A stretch of 64,000 bases of DNA from Dactylonectria macrodidyma (lineage: Eukaryota; Ascomycota; Sordariomycetes; Hypocreales; Nectriaceae): contig JAGMUV010000048.1 in assembly GCA_020744425.1 (NCBI GenBank), positions 62,001-126,000 of the forward strand. The letters run 5' to 3'. Each line of letters starts with the position of its first letter. Positions within the stretch are counted from its first letter, which is position 1. The notes beneath the pieces are model-generated. The model had not been told where the DNA came from. It did not search any database and worked only from the letters and a program-made list of their open reading frames with translations. Positions 54,825 to 64,000 of the stretch are shown here, in pieces. Position numbers and translations under genes: made by a program.

Positions 54825-55836
54825 CTACTCCCCTCTAGCTGTTAGGCTTGCCGCGATCACGTTCGCCCTAGCACCTCGAAAGGCGTCCTGGAACCAGGTC
54901 GGAGAGCCCCGAAGACCCGCGGTAAGACTGCCATAGCATGGCATAAACAACTGCCTGTTCTTCCCTTTGAGCACCACTCCAACAATAGCCTCGGCGACAT
55001 CATCCGACTCCAGCACAGGGTCCCTAAACGCGCCCCTTTTCAAGACCTCTTCAAGCATGGCGGTGCGGACCCAAAACGGATGCACGATGCTGTCATCTCA
55101 TCAGCTGTGATTCTAGGGGGAAGAATTTGGTTTACCTCGTGCGAACTCGGTCAGCCTTGTACCTGTGCTTCAACTCCTGCCGCAGTCCTTCATGGAAACT
55201 GAGAGCCGCAGCCTTTGAGCAGCTGTAGTCGACGTTGGATGCCACAGTTACAAAGCTCGCCATGCTGGCCACCGTGACGACGTGTCCGTGGTTTCGGCGG
55301 ATCATGTGTGGAAGGAATTCTCTTGCGAGCCAAAAATGTGCCACAATGTTGATGTCAAACGTTCGCTGAATCTCTTCGTCGGTCTCTTCGAGCATTGGCT
55401 TGAACACTGCCACGCCAGCATTGTTGATTAGCACAGTGGGTTCGCCAACAGCCTGGCGTATGGACTCTGCGACTCGCCGGATGTCGGAAGGAGACGTTAC
55501 ATCGAGCTGATGGAATGCGACGTTTTCGGGAAACGGGCTTTTGGGAGGGAGCAAGTCGACTGCGATCACCTTGATGCCTTTCTTGGCCAGCTTTCGAACG
55601 ATAAGCTCTCCAAGCCCATTACTCCCACCAGTTACCAGCACGATCTCTTTTACCCAGTCCCAATCGCTGGATCGACTAACCAAGAAACTAGATACCTTAC
55701 GGACTGTGTAAAATAGACCCAGTACACCGATAACTCCGCCAGCGACGGCGGGATAAGGGAGTGGTTTCCCCACGCGGTTGGCGAGGCTAAGGGCTCGCGC
55801 CTGTATGTCGAGAAGATTGTAGGACATATTCACCAA
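54825..55836 (-). CDS. Membrane-anchored short-chain dehydrogenase/reductase, 321 aa
   Basis: Two exons in phase: 55836-55136 and 55089-54825, with a 46-bp intron. A hydrophobic N-terminal anchor (YPAVAGGVIGVLGLFYTV, ~28-45) precedes the Rossmann domain: VLVTGGSNGLGELIV, VIAVDLLP, LINNAGVAVF, catalytic Ser in VASMAS and YSCSK. The C-terminal part contains HPFWVRTAML. This is the pattern of lipid-droplet/ER SDRs of the retinol-dehydrogenase/17-beta-HSD11 type (SDR16C-like); the NAD(P)(H)-dependent substrate is a lipid alcohol or ketone by analogy only. A second ATG three codons in (55827) is an equally possible start. All catalytic residues are present. Confidence 0.9.
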
Positions 55837-56283
55837 CTAGCGCGGATTAACTGATAAAGCCAAATTGAAAATACAGATATTTGACTACTATCTTGCCATT
55901 TGGGGAGTAAGTGCTTCGTTTTAAGCTCCCTTGTTACAGCCCTCCAAACGAGCATCCGGGCTCCGCGGAACCCCGGAAACAGAAAGTAGCCTCGGCTCTC
56001 CACGAATCCATTCGAGACGACTGAGCACCTATGTTCTTCCGTGCTTCCGGCCGTTGCCAATGAACGAGTGGAAAGAAGGTGTGCTCTGGTTTTATTTACA
56101 GCTCCGACAGCCAACTAACTCTCCGCAACCTCGGCTGGCCTGCGATCACCTCGAACTTGCGTCAATGCTCATTACCACCACCCTGTCGACGCTTGGCGGG
56201 TCAACTGGGTGATCCCGCTGCTTCAGTCTCCGCCGTCAAAAATCCGCTCTGGAGATCAAGTTAAAAGTCATAGGCCCGTATCG
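55837..56283. other. Intergenic
   Basis: SDR upstream region and 3' flank of the transcription-factor remnant; nothing else seen. Confidence 0.4.
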
Positions 56284-57000
56284 CTATGCTCGAAGACTCG
56301 AGCCTCTCATGGTAAACCGCCCTTCCGCTTCTTCAATGCCCATGGCCGATGACATCAACATCTTGGCAAAAGTATCCATGTCCTCGGCTTTCCCATCCCT
56401 CAGAAGAGCATCAAAGCTACAGTCTGTTACTATGAAGAAACCCCGCTGATTCCAGGCCTTTGCAAACGTGACCGCGCACCTCGAGTTCCACAACTGCGTC
56501 GACACCGCCAGCGATCGGCACAGCTGGAGCCGACTATCACAGTAAGGAGGTTGGAGGCCAGACACAATCCCGTAAGCCTGAATGAAGTACAATGAGAAAA
56601 GATATGCCCGACGAGCAGACTCGTGTAAGATCCAGTCGTGCCAGATTGCCCTCGCGGGCCCGATCGGATAAAGGGGCAAGATTTCATCCTTGGAAGCGAC
56701 ATTGTCAAAGTCGACGTATGGCAGAAGCGCACATGCTGACTCTTCTAAAGTTATGAGCTGGCTCTCTGCAGAGACTCTTGCGCGGATGTCCCCATCTAGC
56801 AGACAGATGATGTGGTATAAGACGAGAGCCTGGGCATGAGAGAGGCGGTCTTGTAGTGTCGGGGTAGGATCCGACCGGAGAAGCTCATCAACATATAACT
56901 CGATCGAGTGCAGAATGGCAGATCCGTTGAATCTATTCTTGATCAAGTATAGTGCGCAGCAGGCATGAGCATCTGTCCAAGGTGAGTGGTTTTTGCCCAC
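56284..57000 (-). pseudogene. C-terminal part of a Zn2Cys6-type transcription factor
   Basis: A 238-residue frame typical of the C-terminal half of fungal binuclear-cluster regulators: LSHAQALVLYHIICLLDGDIRARVSA, IWHDWILHESARRAYLFSLYFIQAYGI, LWNSRCAVTFAKAWNQRGFF. The Zn2Cys6 finger and N-terminal half are absent: upstream of 57000 the minus strand holds a different, truncated gene. The reading before the first Met (TTGGACAG then ATGCTC) also looks like a splice acceptor, so the visible ATG may not be a real start. Expression as a shortened protein is possible but DNA binding is not. Confidence 0.7.
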
Positions 57001-57705
57001 GGGTATATTTAGCCCTCATACCTCGAATGGCCTTTGGCATGCTGTCCTGGTACAGCATCTCTTATCCCTGTCCGGGAGCCAGCACAACCAGGTCCAGGGA
57101 GTCTGGCGGAGATTCCAGGCGGCATTAGCCTTAGAGGCTCATTGCAACACCAATCCAGTGGAAAGGCAAAGGAAATGGCTTCTCTCGGCGTCAAGTTGTG
57201 GCCTGGAGACTTCAACAAGGAGGAGGCTCTGGAATCAGCCATCGCAGGCACCTCATCCATCTTTCTTGATCCTTACATCTCCCAGTATGGCGAATTCTCC
57301 CGTACTGGCATCCTGGATACGGCCTACAGGGGGGACACCATTCTACCTCTTGTGTCTCCCAAGACAATCGGCCCGTTCAGCGGCGCGCCAATCCTGAATC
57401 CACCTGCCTTCCATGCCAAGGAGATCTACTACTCAGATGAGCTATTGACTCCTGAGGAGCTTGGTCGGAAGTTGTCGACCGCAAGTGGCAAGGAGCTCAA
57501 AACAAATTATCAGTCGGACGAGGTGGTCGAGCGCACCAGAAAGGAAAACCCTTTCGTGGGTGGCCAGGTACTTACCCGCGAGATTTACAAGTTGATCGAT
57601 ATGGACCAAGTGCACAAGCAAGGTATTCCTTTGAGCACTTTTGACCAATTCTTGGATGAGCACAAGGCTGCTGCTGTGGAGACATTCTCCGGGGCGGCTC
57701 CTTAG
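56993..57705 (+). pseudogene. NmrA-like NAD(P)-binding protein, N-terminally degenerate and internally deleted
   Basis: From about 57155 the frame reads SSGKAKEMASLGVKLWPGDF, EEALESAIAGTSSIFLD, then jumps within a few residues to DTILPLVSPKTIGPF, LTPEELGRKLSTASGKEL and IPLSTFDQFLDEHK to a stop at 57705. In the NmrA family about 100 residues (the middle of the Rossmann domain with the TSV...F segment) separate these blocks, so there is an in-frame internal deletion. The N-terminal glycine-rich NAD(P) motif is scrambled over 56993-57150, with remnants in different frames. Not expected to bind cofactor. Confidence 0.7.
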
Positions 57706-58021
57706 ACGAGGCAGGGGCTTCTAGCATTTTCGATCCAGCTCAATAGACGTCTTTGCTATCATGCTTCGATAACAGTTGGTCATTTGAGCGGTGGAATTTT
57801 TATTATTTTTATCGTGGCACGTTATTTTTTGCTTGTTAAACCTGTTGTGACTGCCATCTTTAGATACGCGAGACTATCCGTTGCGTCAAGGGCCCCTCCC
57901 GAAACATCTGACTCAATCGATGTTGAGATGGACAGTTGAACCGAAAAAGTGCGACAAGAGGTATTCAGAAGTGCTAGTAACCAGACTCTGCCAACGCCCC
58001 GAACACCCCCAGCAAGCGATA
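57706..58021. other. Intergenic between convergent genes
   Basis: No signal recognised. Confidence 0.4.
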
Positions 58022-58561
58022 CTACGTCAAGAGAGCGAGTCGATCGCCCATTCTCCTTGGAAGCTCATCGACCCCAAGAGAATCTTGACCAAACAACTCA
58101 GTGTCAAGATCGCGTAGCTGACGAATAAACCCCGGATTCGGACACACTGCAGGTCTTGCTGAGACGATTGCTCCCAAGGCCTCCTTAAGCGACATGTCCT
58201 GACGGCTCATGAGATACGCGGCAATCAAGGTCGGGGATCTCGATATGCCAGCGGAGCAATGGACCAGGACTTTTCCGTCTGCCTCGGCCACGCTGTCGAT
58301 TATGGTATTCGTTGTTTTGATAGCCTCGGATATGGAACTCGATGGAGAATCCGCCATGGAGATTCGGTGGTAGGTGACTCCGTCTACTTTCTCCGATGGC
58401 GTAGAACCGATGCTTATGACTGCGATGATGCCGTTTGATGTCAAGAACGACGAGGATGAGGCAGCCGAGCAAGGCCCAAGGTAGAGAAAAGGCGGGAATA
58501 TCAGCACAGCGGCGTTTCTCTGGCCGGCACCTTGGGGCCCGGATTTTGAACGTTTACCCAT
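58022..58561 (-). CDS. Dual-specificity phosphatase, 179 aa
   Basis: Single exon; start MGKRSKSG at 58561 chosen because the 17 residues before it (from 58612) look like translated 5' UTR. The DSP fold is intact: YLGPCSAASSSSFL, GIIAVISIGS, YHRISMADSPSSSI, and the active-site loop VLVHCSAGISRSPTLIAAYLM (HCx5R) at ~115, followed by EALGAIVSARPAVCPNPGFIRQL, the usual end of the domain. The general-acid Asp is present in MADSPS. Dephosphorylates Ser/Thr/Tyr residues in small soluble fungal members; substrate unknown. Confidence 0.9.
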   Translation of the reverse strand: MGKRSKSGPQGAGQRNAAVLIFPPFLYLGPCSAASSSSFLTSNGIIAVISIGSTPSEKVDGVTYHRISMADSPSSSISEAIKTTNTIIDSVAEADGKVLVHCSAGISRSPTLIAAYLMSRQDMSLKEALGAIVSARPAVCPNPGFIRQLRDLDTELFGQDSLGVDELPRRMGDRLALLT

Positions 58562-58859
58562 TTGAATCAGGGTATAAAGAGGTCTTTTAAGATAGACTTG
58601 GGTTTTGAACAACTGTTGTGCGGGGTTTGAGCTTGGACTCAGTATGGACGGGCTAAAAGATGATGGCTGTGAGTAATTGAGCTGTGCTTACGATATCTGC
58701 CTAAAATTCTGGAAACTGTCTCTAGTTAATTAGTTTTGATACCTGTGATGACTCAGCCATCGTCCTATATGGAAGCAGCATGGTGATAGAGTATCGGGTT
58801 ATGATATCCCAAAATATATAGGCAGATTATAAAAGAACATATATTTTACTTCATAATAT

Positions 58860-59580
58860 CAGCCACATCTTCCACGCATCGAGAGCTTAGTTACCTCGCC
58901 ATCATCGGCCCACCGGATAGACAGCTGGCCGCCCATCTTAAGCCGCCATCCCTTCCCATACGCCATCCAGCCGATAATAGTACTTATCACCGTATGCGTG
59001 CCGATGCACATCTACGTAGCATGCTCCTTCTGGAATGTAAGTACGGCGTCGACGTTAACTTCCTCTGTCTCCTGTGGCTCGCTCTTAAATGCGGACTCGA
59101 TGAAGAAGAGCCGAGTCTACTACAGTATCGCAGTGAGCATCCCTGTATATAAATGGGGTTCGTTGGAGCTAAGCAGCTGCTTCTATATGCCTATAGCAGC
59201 GTAGAAGCATAGTAGCGGGCTTGCATATATATTGCCTCCAACCTGCTGCTTGATAGAAGCCACTATAAACAAAAATACAGCTCGGTTAAGCAGGGCCTCG
59301 GTGCCATTGGGAAGCTGTTAGTGAATATGTTGGGCAGTACCCTTATCTTCGTCCTCGTGCTCGTTCCCGTCGCCAGCTCCGTCTCCGCCCCCGTCCTCGC
59401 TATTGCCCTTCCCCTCCTCCTCCTCCTGCTTATCGTATTCATCGTTATTATCATCATTCTCACGACCGTCGCTGTCGTCGTCGTTATTACTCCTGCTGCT
59501 GATAACTTTTCGATTCCCGGAGTGGCTGCTGTGATATTTCCTCAGTTCCTCTTCTTCTCTATTGACATTTAGCTCTTATT
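58860..59580 (-). pseudogene. Relic resembling telomere-associated helicase/zinc-finger elements
   Basis: On the minus strand, broken frames give a long acidic tract, then LLNRAVFLFIVASIKQQVGG and YASPLLCFYAAIGI, then FFIESAFKSEPQ, then IIGWMAYGKGW and LSIRWADDGEVTKLSMRG. This order (acidic linker, 'SPLL.F.A..GI', 'W...YGK......W.DD....L.M') resembles the region found in large fungal proteins linked to telomeric RecQ-type helicases or C2H2 zinc fingers; the assignment is from memory and uncertain. Several in-frame stops are present. It passes directly into AT-rich DNA to the right, as expected for RIP. Confidence 0.4.
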
Positions 59581-61426
59581 TCTATTTCAGTTTATAAGTT
59601 TAGCGGCACTTGACTTTGGCTTATAGCTGTTTGGTGGATTGCCCGGGTGATCTACTCTGTGATCTGATGCTTATGCTAGCGCTGACATTTGCGCCCTGCA
59701 TAGTGACACCGCATATTGGAGAGGGGGAAGCTGAATTCCGTCCTGCTAAGAAAAGGAAGGATGCAGACATGCTGGCAGTAACGATATACTTATTAAATAA
59801 ATAGTTAAATATATGTTAATATTTTTTTTAATACTTTTATAATATTTTAATTATATAACTTTTTTTAATTTAAGCTAGCTACTTAAGAACTTAGTAAGCC
59901 TCTGTTAAGTTAGCTCTAAAAGCCTCCTTACTCCTTATGTAACATCTTAAAGCTCTAGTGTTCTATGCTTCTAATTTAAGAAGATATTGCATCGTTTTTC
60001 ATTTCTTATAAACATACTATTAGGTAGAAGCTTCTTAAAGCATAATCTTATTATTAGCATTCTTAAACTATAGATTTATATGATAAGAGATATTATAATA
60101 ATAGTAAAGATATTGCGGCAGAGCTGATCCCTGAACTAATAGAAGCTAGCACAAGACAGAAGCGGCTGAGAGACTCCTCGCAAGAATTCTAGTCCTATGT
60201 CTAAAAGTAAGCCCAGTTACAGCAAATGACGTAACTAGAAATAGCAGCACTTAGCAAAAGTACCTAAAACTGTTACATCTAGCATTACTTATCTTATTAT
60301 TTACAAGGTCTATTACTAAAGATGCACTTATGAATATTAGGAATATCTGGGGAAGAAAGCTAGCTATTTATCCCTAGGGATCCGGTTGATCTGGACACCC
60401 TTGAACCGATGAAGCCGTCACAAGCCGTCTATCTAGGTTGTTGAGGGCGGACTAGGTTTGAAGTCTCTTTTTAGGTTCGAAGGAAAGCACTATATCGATC
60501 CGGCCTTATGCACAGCTAGCTTTTCTATCGGTCCGTCTGACACTTCTTCCTGGCCGCAGTCGCATGTGTCTGTCTGCTGCGCCTATCCTGTGCAGATACC
60601 TGTTGACCCGTGCCATTCCCGTTCGTAGTTGCACCAGTATCTGTCAGGGAGGGTTTGGTTCAATTCCCCCTCCTTTTCTAGATACAAGAATAATATTGTG
60701 ATAAAGGAAAGTGGAGCCCATTCCCAGCCGCCAGTCTAAATATCACCAGACCCATTGCCTTTTTAGGATTGAGGCTATGCAGTGTTTCAAGTTGAGTTGC
60801 CGCCTCTCCGCTGAAGAGAGAGGTAAATTCCCGGCTCTACTAGGTGAGTCAATATTGAACGAGAGGCTCTCCGATCTCTTCTCCTATAATCTTAAGAGCT
60901 TGAGTTGGTCCCTAGGTCCTTCGAGACCGACTGACCCCGCGGACTTGTTCTACCTAATGTAAGTTTAGGTTTGCATGAAGGATGCGTTAGCGTCTCCCTA
61001 TTGCAACACCTTCCAAATATTGCCATGGCTGAAACTCTATGGGCCTTGCAGCATAGCCCGTGGGCAAAATGATCGTTCGGCGATTGCCGTAGCGCCATCA
61101 CTTCTTTCTAATGAATATATTGTACTGGGTCCACGGGCCGGGCACCCGAGACCGAACATTCCAGGCGCCTTGGCTGCTCAGGTCGTATAGCGCCCAATCT
61201 CTTCCTTGGCCAACATGTTATTATTGAAAATATTGCCTTTTTCTTTCCTACTTTGATAAACCGAGAGTAGCCAAGAGAACCACGCTGGCCATAGCTGTGT
61301 TGGATATGAGCCCTCCTCATGGGACCCTTGCAGTCCTTTTGATTCTGTAGTTGTTAAAAGAAGACATCCTCAACGGCCCGATCTTGGATTTGAGTTAAAA
61401 TTGTCATACACACACACACAAACAAT
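59581..61426. other. AT-rich intergenic block
   Basis: 59800-60360 is extremely AT-rich and looks RIP-eroded. 60700-60962 has a protein-like but unidentified + strand frame (83 aa). A CA dinucleotide run precedes the WSC gene start. Confidence 0.5.
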
Positions 61427-61825
61427 ATGAAGCCGCAATCCCTCGTCGCAGCGGCAGCATGCCTCATGCCACTACTCTCCAGCGCAACCCCAACCCCCGA
61501 AGACAAGCTCAAAGAATCGCAAACCCTGCCTCGCGCCATCAAGCACATGTGGGGTTTCATAGGTTGCTATGATGGCTCCCCCATTCCCTGGAGCGCCAAC
61601 ATGACGAGCCTGTCTGGCAGCAAGGACCTGACACCTAAGAAATGCCAGGACGAATGCCGTAAGAAGGGCTTCGACTTGGCGGCCCTCCGCAACGGCGACG
61701 AGTGCTACTGTCATAATACCCTAGACCCTGTCGACAAGAAGCTAGATGATCTTCAGTGCGACTCACGCTGCAGTGGCGACAAGGGCGCCAAGTGTGGTGG
61801 GTCGAGCGGCGAACTCGCCGTGTGA
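61427..61825 (+). CDS. Secreted WSC-domain protein, 132 aa
   Basis: A signal peptide (MKPQSLVAAAACLMPLLSSA) is followed by one WSC domain, residues ~45-130: GFIGCYDGS, LTPKKCQDECRKKGFDLAAL, DECYCHN, CDSRCSGDKGAKCGGSSGELAV, the standard eight-Cys carbohydrate-binding pattern. The protein stops at the end of the domain, with no Ser/Thr-rich stalk or transmembrane helix, so it is a free secreted glycan-binding protein rather than a wall-stress sensor. A start directly after a (CA)n run is unusual but the ATG gives a perfect signal peptide. Confidence 0.88.
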   Translation: MKPQSLVAAAACLMPLLSSATPTPEDKLKESQTLPRAIKHMWGFIGCYDGSPIPWSANMTSLSGSKDLTPKKCQDECRKKGFDLAALRNGDECYCHNTLDPVDKKLDDLQCDSRCSGDKGAKCGGSSGELAV

Positions 61826-62276
61826 GAAGACAAGGATAACAAAGCCAAGAGGCCGAAGGCCAAAGCGGCAAGCAGCTCTTTGGGTTCATGCAGGCACAGG
61901 AGAAAGAATGGCACGTGGAGGACTGTCTTTGATAGTGAGGCGGCAGGTACAGGGGTTCCATGGGCGGTTTTAGTCGGTAGTGTTCCAGCAGGAGGGTTTG
62001 TAATAATCGTCTAGATGGTCTTAGACTAATAAGAGATTACGGAACCTAGTTAAGCATACACTGCAATAAATCTATATTTCTATTTAAACGAAGAAGTTTC
62101 AAGCTTGCTATGACATTGCATTAAATGCAGGCTCTCAACTAACCCAATCTATAAAAGAATGACAATGTTAATAAGGTATAACTATCTAAATGGCTGAAGG
62201 CTGGAAAAATCGTCGAACGAAACAAACCCCCTTCTTTATAGCCTATAACTACCTTTCGGAACAACCAACCCCCTAA
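61826..62276. other. Intergenic between convergent genes
   Basis: 3' flanks of the WSC and the unknown secreted-protein gene; AT-rich, nothing else seen. Confidence 0.4.
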
Positions 62277-63335
62277 CTACCCACAAGAGGTCATGCATGC
62301 AAAGCTAACCGATGCTGACAGGATGGAAATTCCAGGGGCAATTAGCGAGGCAGTACCGAAGACAATATCAGAAATGCTCGCGATAGCAGAAGCAGAGCCT
62401 CCAGAAGTAGCTAAGAAGCCGCACATCTTGCAGTTGTCACCTGCGGACTTGGAGATGGTGTACCGGAGGTTCCCCGAGAGCGCACCGCCGGCACCATGGA
62501 TATCGATAGCTGTAGCGACATGGACCGCCTGCGGCCAGAGAGTGCTCTTTAGTCTATCGTCATACTGCCTCTCGCATGAACTCATGGAAGCACCAAAGCA
62601 AAAGCCTTGGCGGTGCTTGAAGATGCGTTCCTCATCCGAGAGCGAAGTACTGTCGATCGTGGATTTCACGACGGCAATGAGCGCCTCTTTCATCATAGGC
62701 ACAATGCGAGGGTCTGCGCCTTCACACGAGAATGTGATGTACAGGTCATTGGGCATGCGGTGGGGCGTCTCATCGCAGAGAGCAGGCTGTCCGTCTGCTT
62801 TCAAGTATTCGTTGATCCACCATACGGGGTCTATATGGCCTTCAATGTCGACGTATTCTTTGGAGAATTTCATGTTCAGGGTTGGGTGAATGGTGTATTG
62901 GGCCGTTTCAACGTCTGAAGACACAGATGGAGAGGAAGCCTCTCCGGTGTTTGAGGGCACAGATGCAGGAGATGCATTGATGGCGTTGTTGAAAGCATCG
63001 GCTGCATCTTGGCCCTCCTTGCCGTCGGCCGCGGCAGCAGCAGTCTTGCAGACATCAACGGACTCAGTGGGCGCTCGACACACGTTCTGGAGGTTAGAGC
63101 ATATGAAGTCGGTGATGGGGCGTATGTCGGGAGACGCGCCGTGAGGAAAGTTGTCGTTGTTTGTGGGCTTGTACCCAAAACCCAACATGCCATCTTGATT
63201 TTCGACGTACATGATGGTAGGTTCGGTGCAGACACCAAAGTCAGGGCTTGCGCGACGGATGAGTGCTCCATTGCTGAATTGCACTCGTGCCAGCAGTCCA
63301 AGAATGGAGAGAGCTGCAACTTTGGGCATGGCCAT
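62277..63335 (-). CDS. Secreted protein of unknown function, 352 aa
   Basis: Start MAMPKVAALSILGLLARVQFS at 63335 gives a signal peptide; the open frame upstream to 63545 is 5' UTR-like. The N-terminal ~100 residues (FGVCTEPTIMYVENQDGMLG, NDNFPHGASPDIRPITDFIC, VDVCKTAAAAADGKEGQDAA) match a widespread family of fungal secreted proteins of unknown role (from memory). A Ser/Pro-rich linker is followed by a Cys-containing domain (DLYITFSCEGADPRI, HRQGFCFGASMSSCERQYDD) and a hydrophobic C-terminus (SLIAPGISILSASVSFACMTSCG). Single exon. No catalytic motif recognised. Confidence 0.75.
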   Translation of the reverse strand: MAMPKVAALSILGLLARVQFSNGALIRRASPDFGVCTEPTIMYVENQDGMLGFGYKPTNNDNFPHGASPDIRPITDFICSNLQNVCRAPTESVDVCKTAAAAADGKEGQDAADAFNNAINASPASVPSNTGEASSPSVSSDVETAQYTIHPTLNMKFSKEYVDIEGHIDPVWWINEYLKADGQPALCDETPHRMPNDLYITFSCEGADPRIVPMMKEALIAVVKSTIDSTSLSDEERIFKHRQGFCFGASMSSCERQYDDRLKSTLWPQAVHVATAIDIHGAGGALSGNLRYTISKSAGDNCKMCGFLATSGGSASAIASISDIVFGTASLIAPGISILSASVSFACMTSCG

Positions 63336-64000
63336 GGTCGGTCTGTGAAGACTGTGAGGGAGAAAAAGCTGGGAACTGTATCTTAGAAAGTTTGCTTGAT
63401 CTGAGTTAAGAGAATATGTTTTCAAGATGTAACTGGCGATGTCATTGTTTTTATACGCGGCTCTTCTTGTTGAGGGTCCCTGAGACACCTTCCTAAGATA
63501 GTATATTGGCTCCGGCTCCTGAATCACACAGATGAATACAACCACACATATCCCGTCTCTATGTTACCGTGGCTCTTTTCCCGTTCTCGTCCGTCGCTCA
63601 GGCCACTACAAGTTGGGGTTTTCTCTCTACACTCCGTCTGTTTGTAGCCAACGGGGTCACCCTGCTAGCTTCCCCAGCATGGAAATTTCAAGGGTTGAGA
63701 TGTATGCGGTCGAGATAGTAAGTCGAAGGATCACCCTTGCCGTGTCCCTACGTGGGTCTCAGACGCCCGTCCTAGGTGTTTAATGGCGCAGTAGGGCAAT
63801 CTTTACTTGCTCACGGGGAGCCAGAGCTACATTAAACCCCGATGGTAGATATGCGTCTGCGATTCCTATTGGCCCAATGGTCGCCGACCTTGACGAATTC
63901 TTATCCCGCCAGCAACCGAGCACTTACCTGGACAACCTTTGCACTATGTCAAGATAGGAATGAAGTTAAAGTTAAATTGAGGTGCTGATGCGTACTTACG
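63336..64000. other. Intergenic to the window edge
   Basis: 5' flank of the secreted-protein gene; no further feature recognised. Confidence 0.4.

Noticed and set aside
59321..59572. Strongly hydrophobic 83-aa plus-strand frame
   Set aside because: It is the antisense of the acidic GAC/GAG-rich tract of the relic on the minus strand; Leu/Val/Ile runs are a by-product.
60640..60690. B-box-like GGTTCAATTCC in a stem
   Set aside because: No A box or cloverleaf at the correct distance.

Overview
The window is nuclear DNA of a filamentous ascomycete (Pezizomycotina, most likely a Sordariomycete, possibly Hypocreales). The evidence is short introns of about 50-90 bp with GTAAGT-type donors and CTAAC/CTGAC branch points, fungal-only families (HET, HeLo, DUF6604, CYP505, WSC, GH47 mannosidase) and dispersed repeats whose copies differ mainly by C-to-T and G-to-A transitions, as repeat-induced point mutation (RIP) leaves. 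There are no rRNA genes, convincing tRNAs or CRISPR arrays. The organism call is inference; no species can be named from sequence alone.

Layout. 0-13 kb: the 3' end of a putative GPI-anchored Cys-rich protein, an unknown single-exon gene, a wrecked CYP505-type fused P450/reductase with a 260-bp AT-rich insertion, a five-exon PigL_N-like/ankyrin gene whose 3' end runs into the P450 relic, and a three-exon DUF6604 gene. 14-17.6 kb: two secreted enzymes, a GH47 alpha-mannosidase and an endonuclease/exonuclease/phosphatase-fold protein. 17.6-27.9 kb: gene-poor and repeat-rich, with a small secreted protein made of three near-identical 31-residue four-Cys modules and a truncated secreted-protease-like ORF.

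28-39 kb is the core of interest. A HeLo-domain/pseudokinase gene lies head-to-head with a very large NLR-type gene. Eight exons join in perfect phase to give 2,771 residues: protein kinase, ankyrin block, NACHT NTPase, second long ankyrin block. About 0.5 kb of shared promoter separates them. This resembles the sensor/effector gene pairs of fungal programmed cell death (nwd2/het-S type), with an MLKL-like effector layout. A kinase fragment cut off by an LTR-like repeat lies just downstream.

39-64 kb: RIP-marked repeats, a DUF7029/DUF7223-like secreted protein, a HET-domain protein, a decayed M20 amidase, a dynamin/Mx-like GTPase with an FG-nucleoporin-like tail, a decayed PNP_UDP-type NLR N-terminus, an SDR, remnants of a Zn2Cys6 regulator and an NmrA-like protein meeting at a breakpoint, a dual-specificity phosphatase, a relic resembling telomere-associated helicase-type elements, a WSC-domain secreted protein and a second unknown secreted protein.

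Overall this is an accessory, probably subtelomeric, compartment: rich in self/non-self recognition families, pseudogenes, secreted proteins and mutated repeats, with few housekeeping genes.
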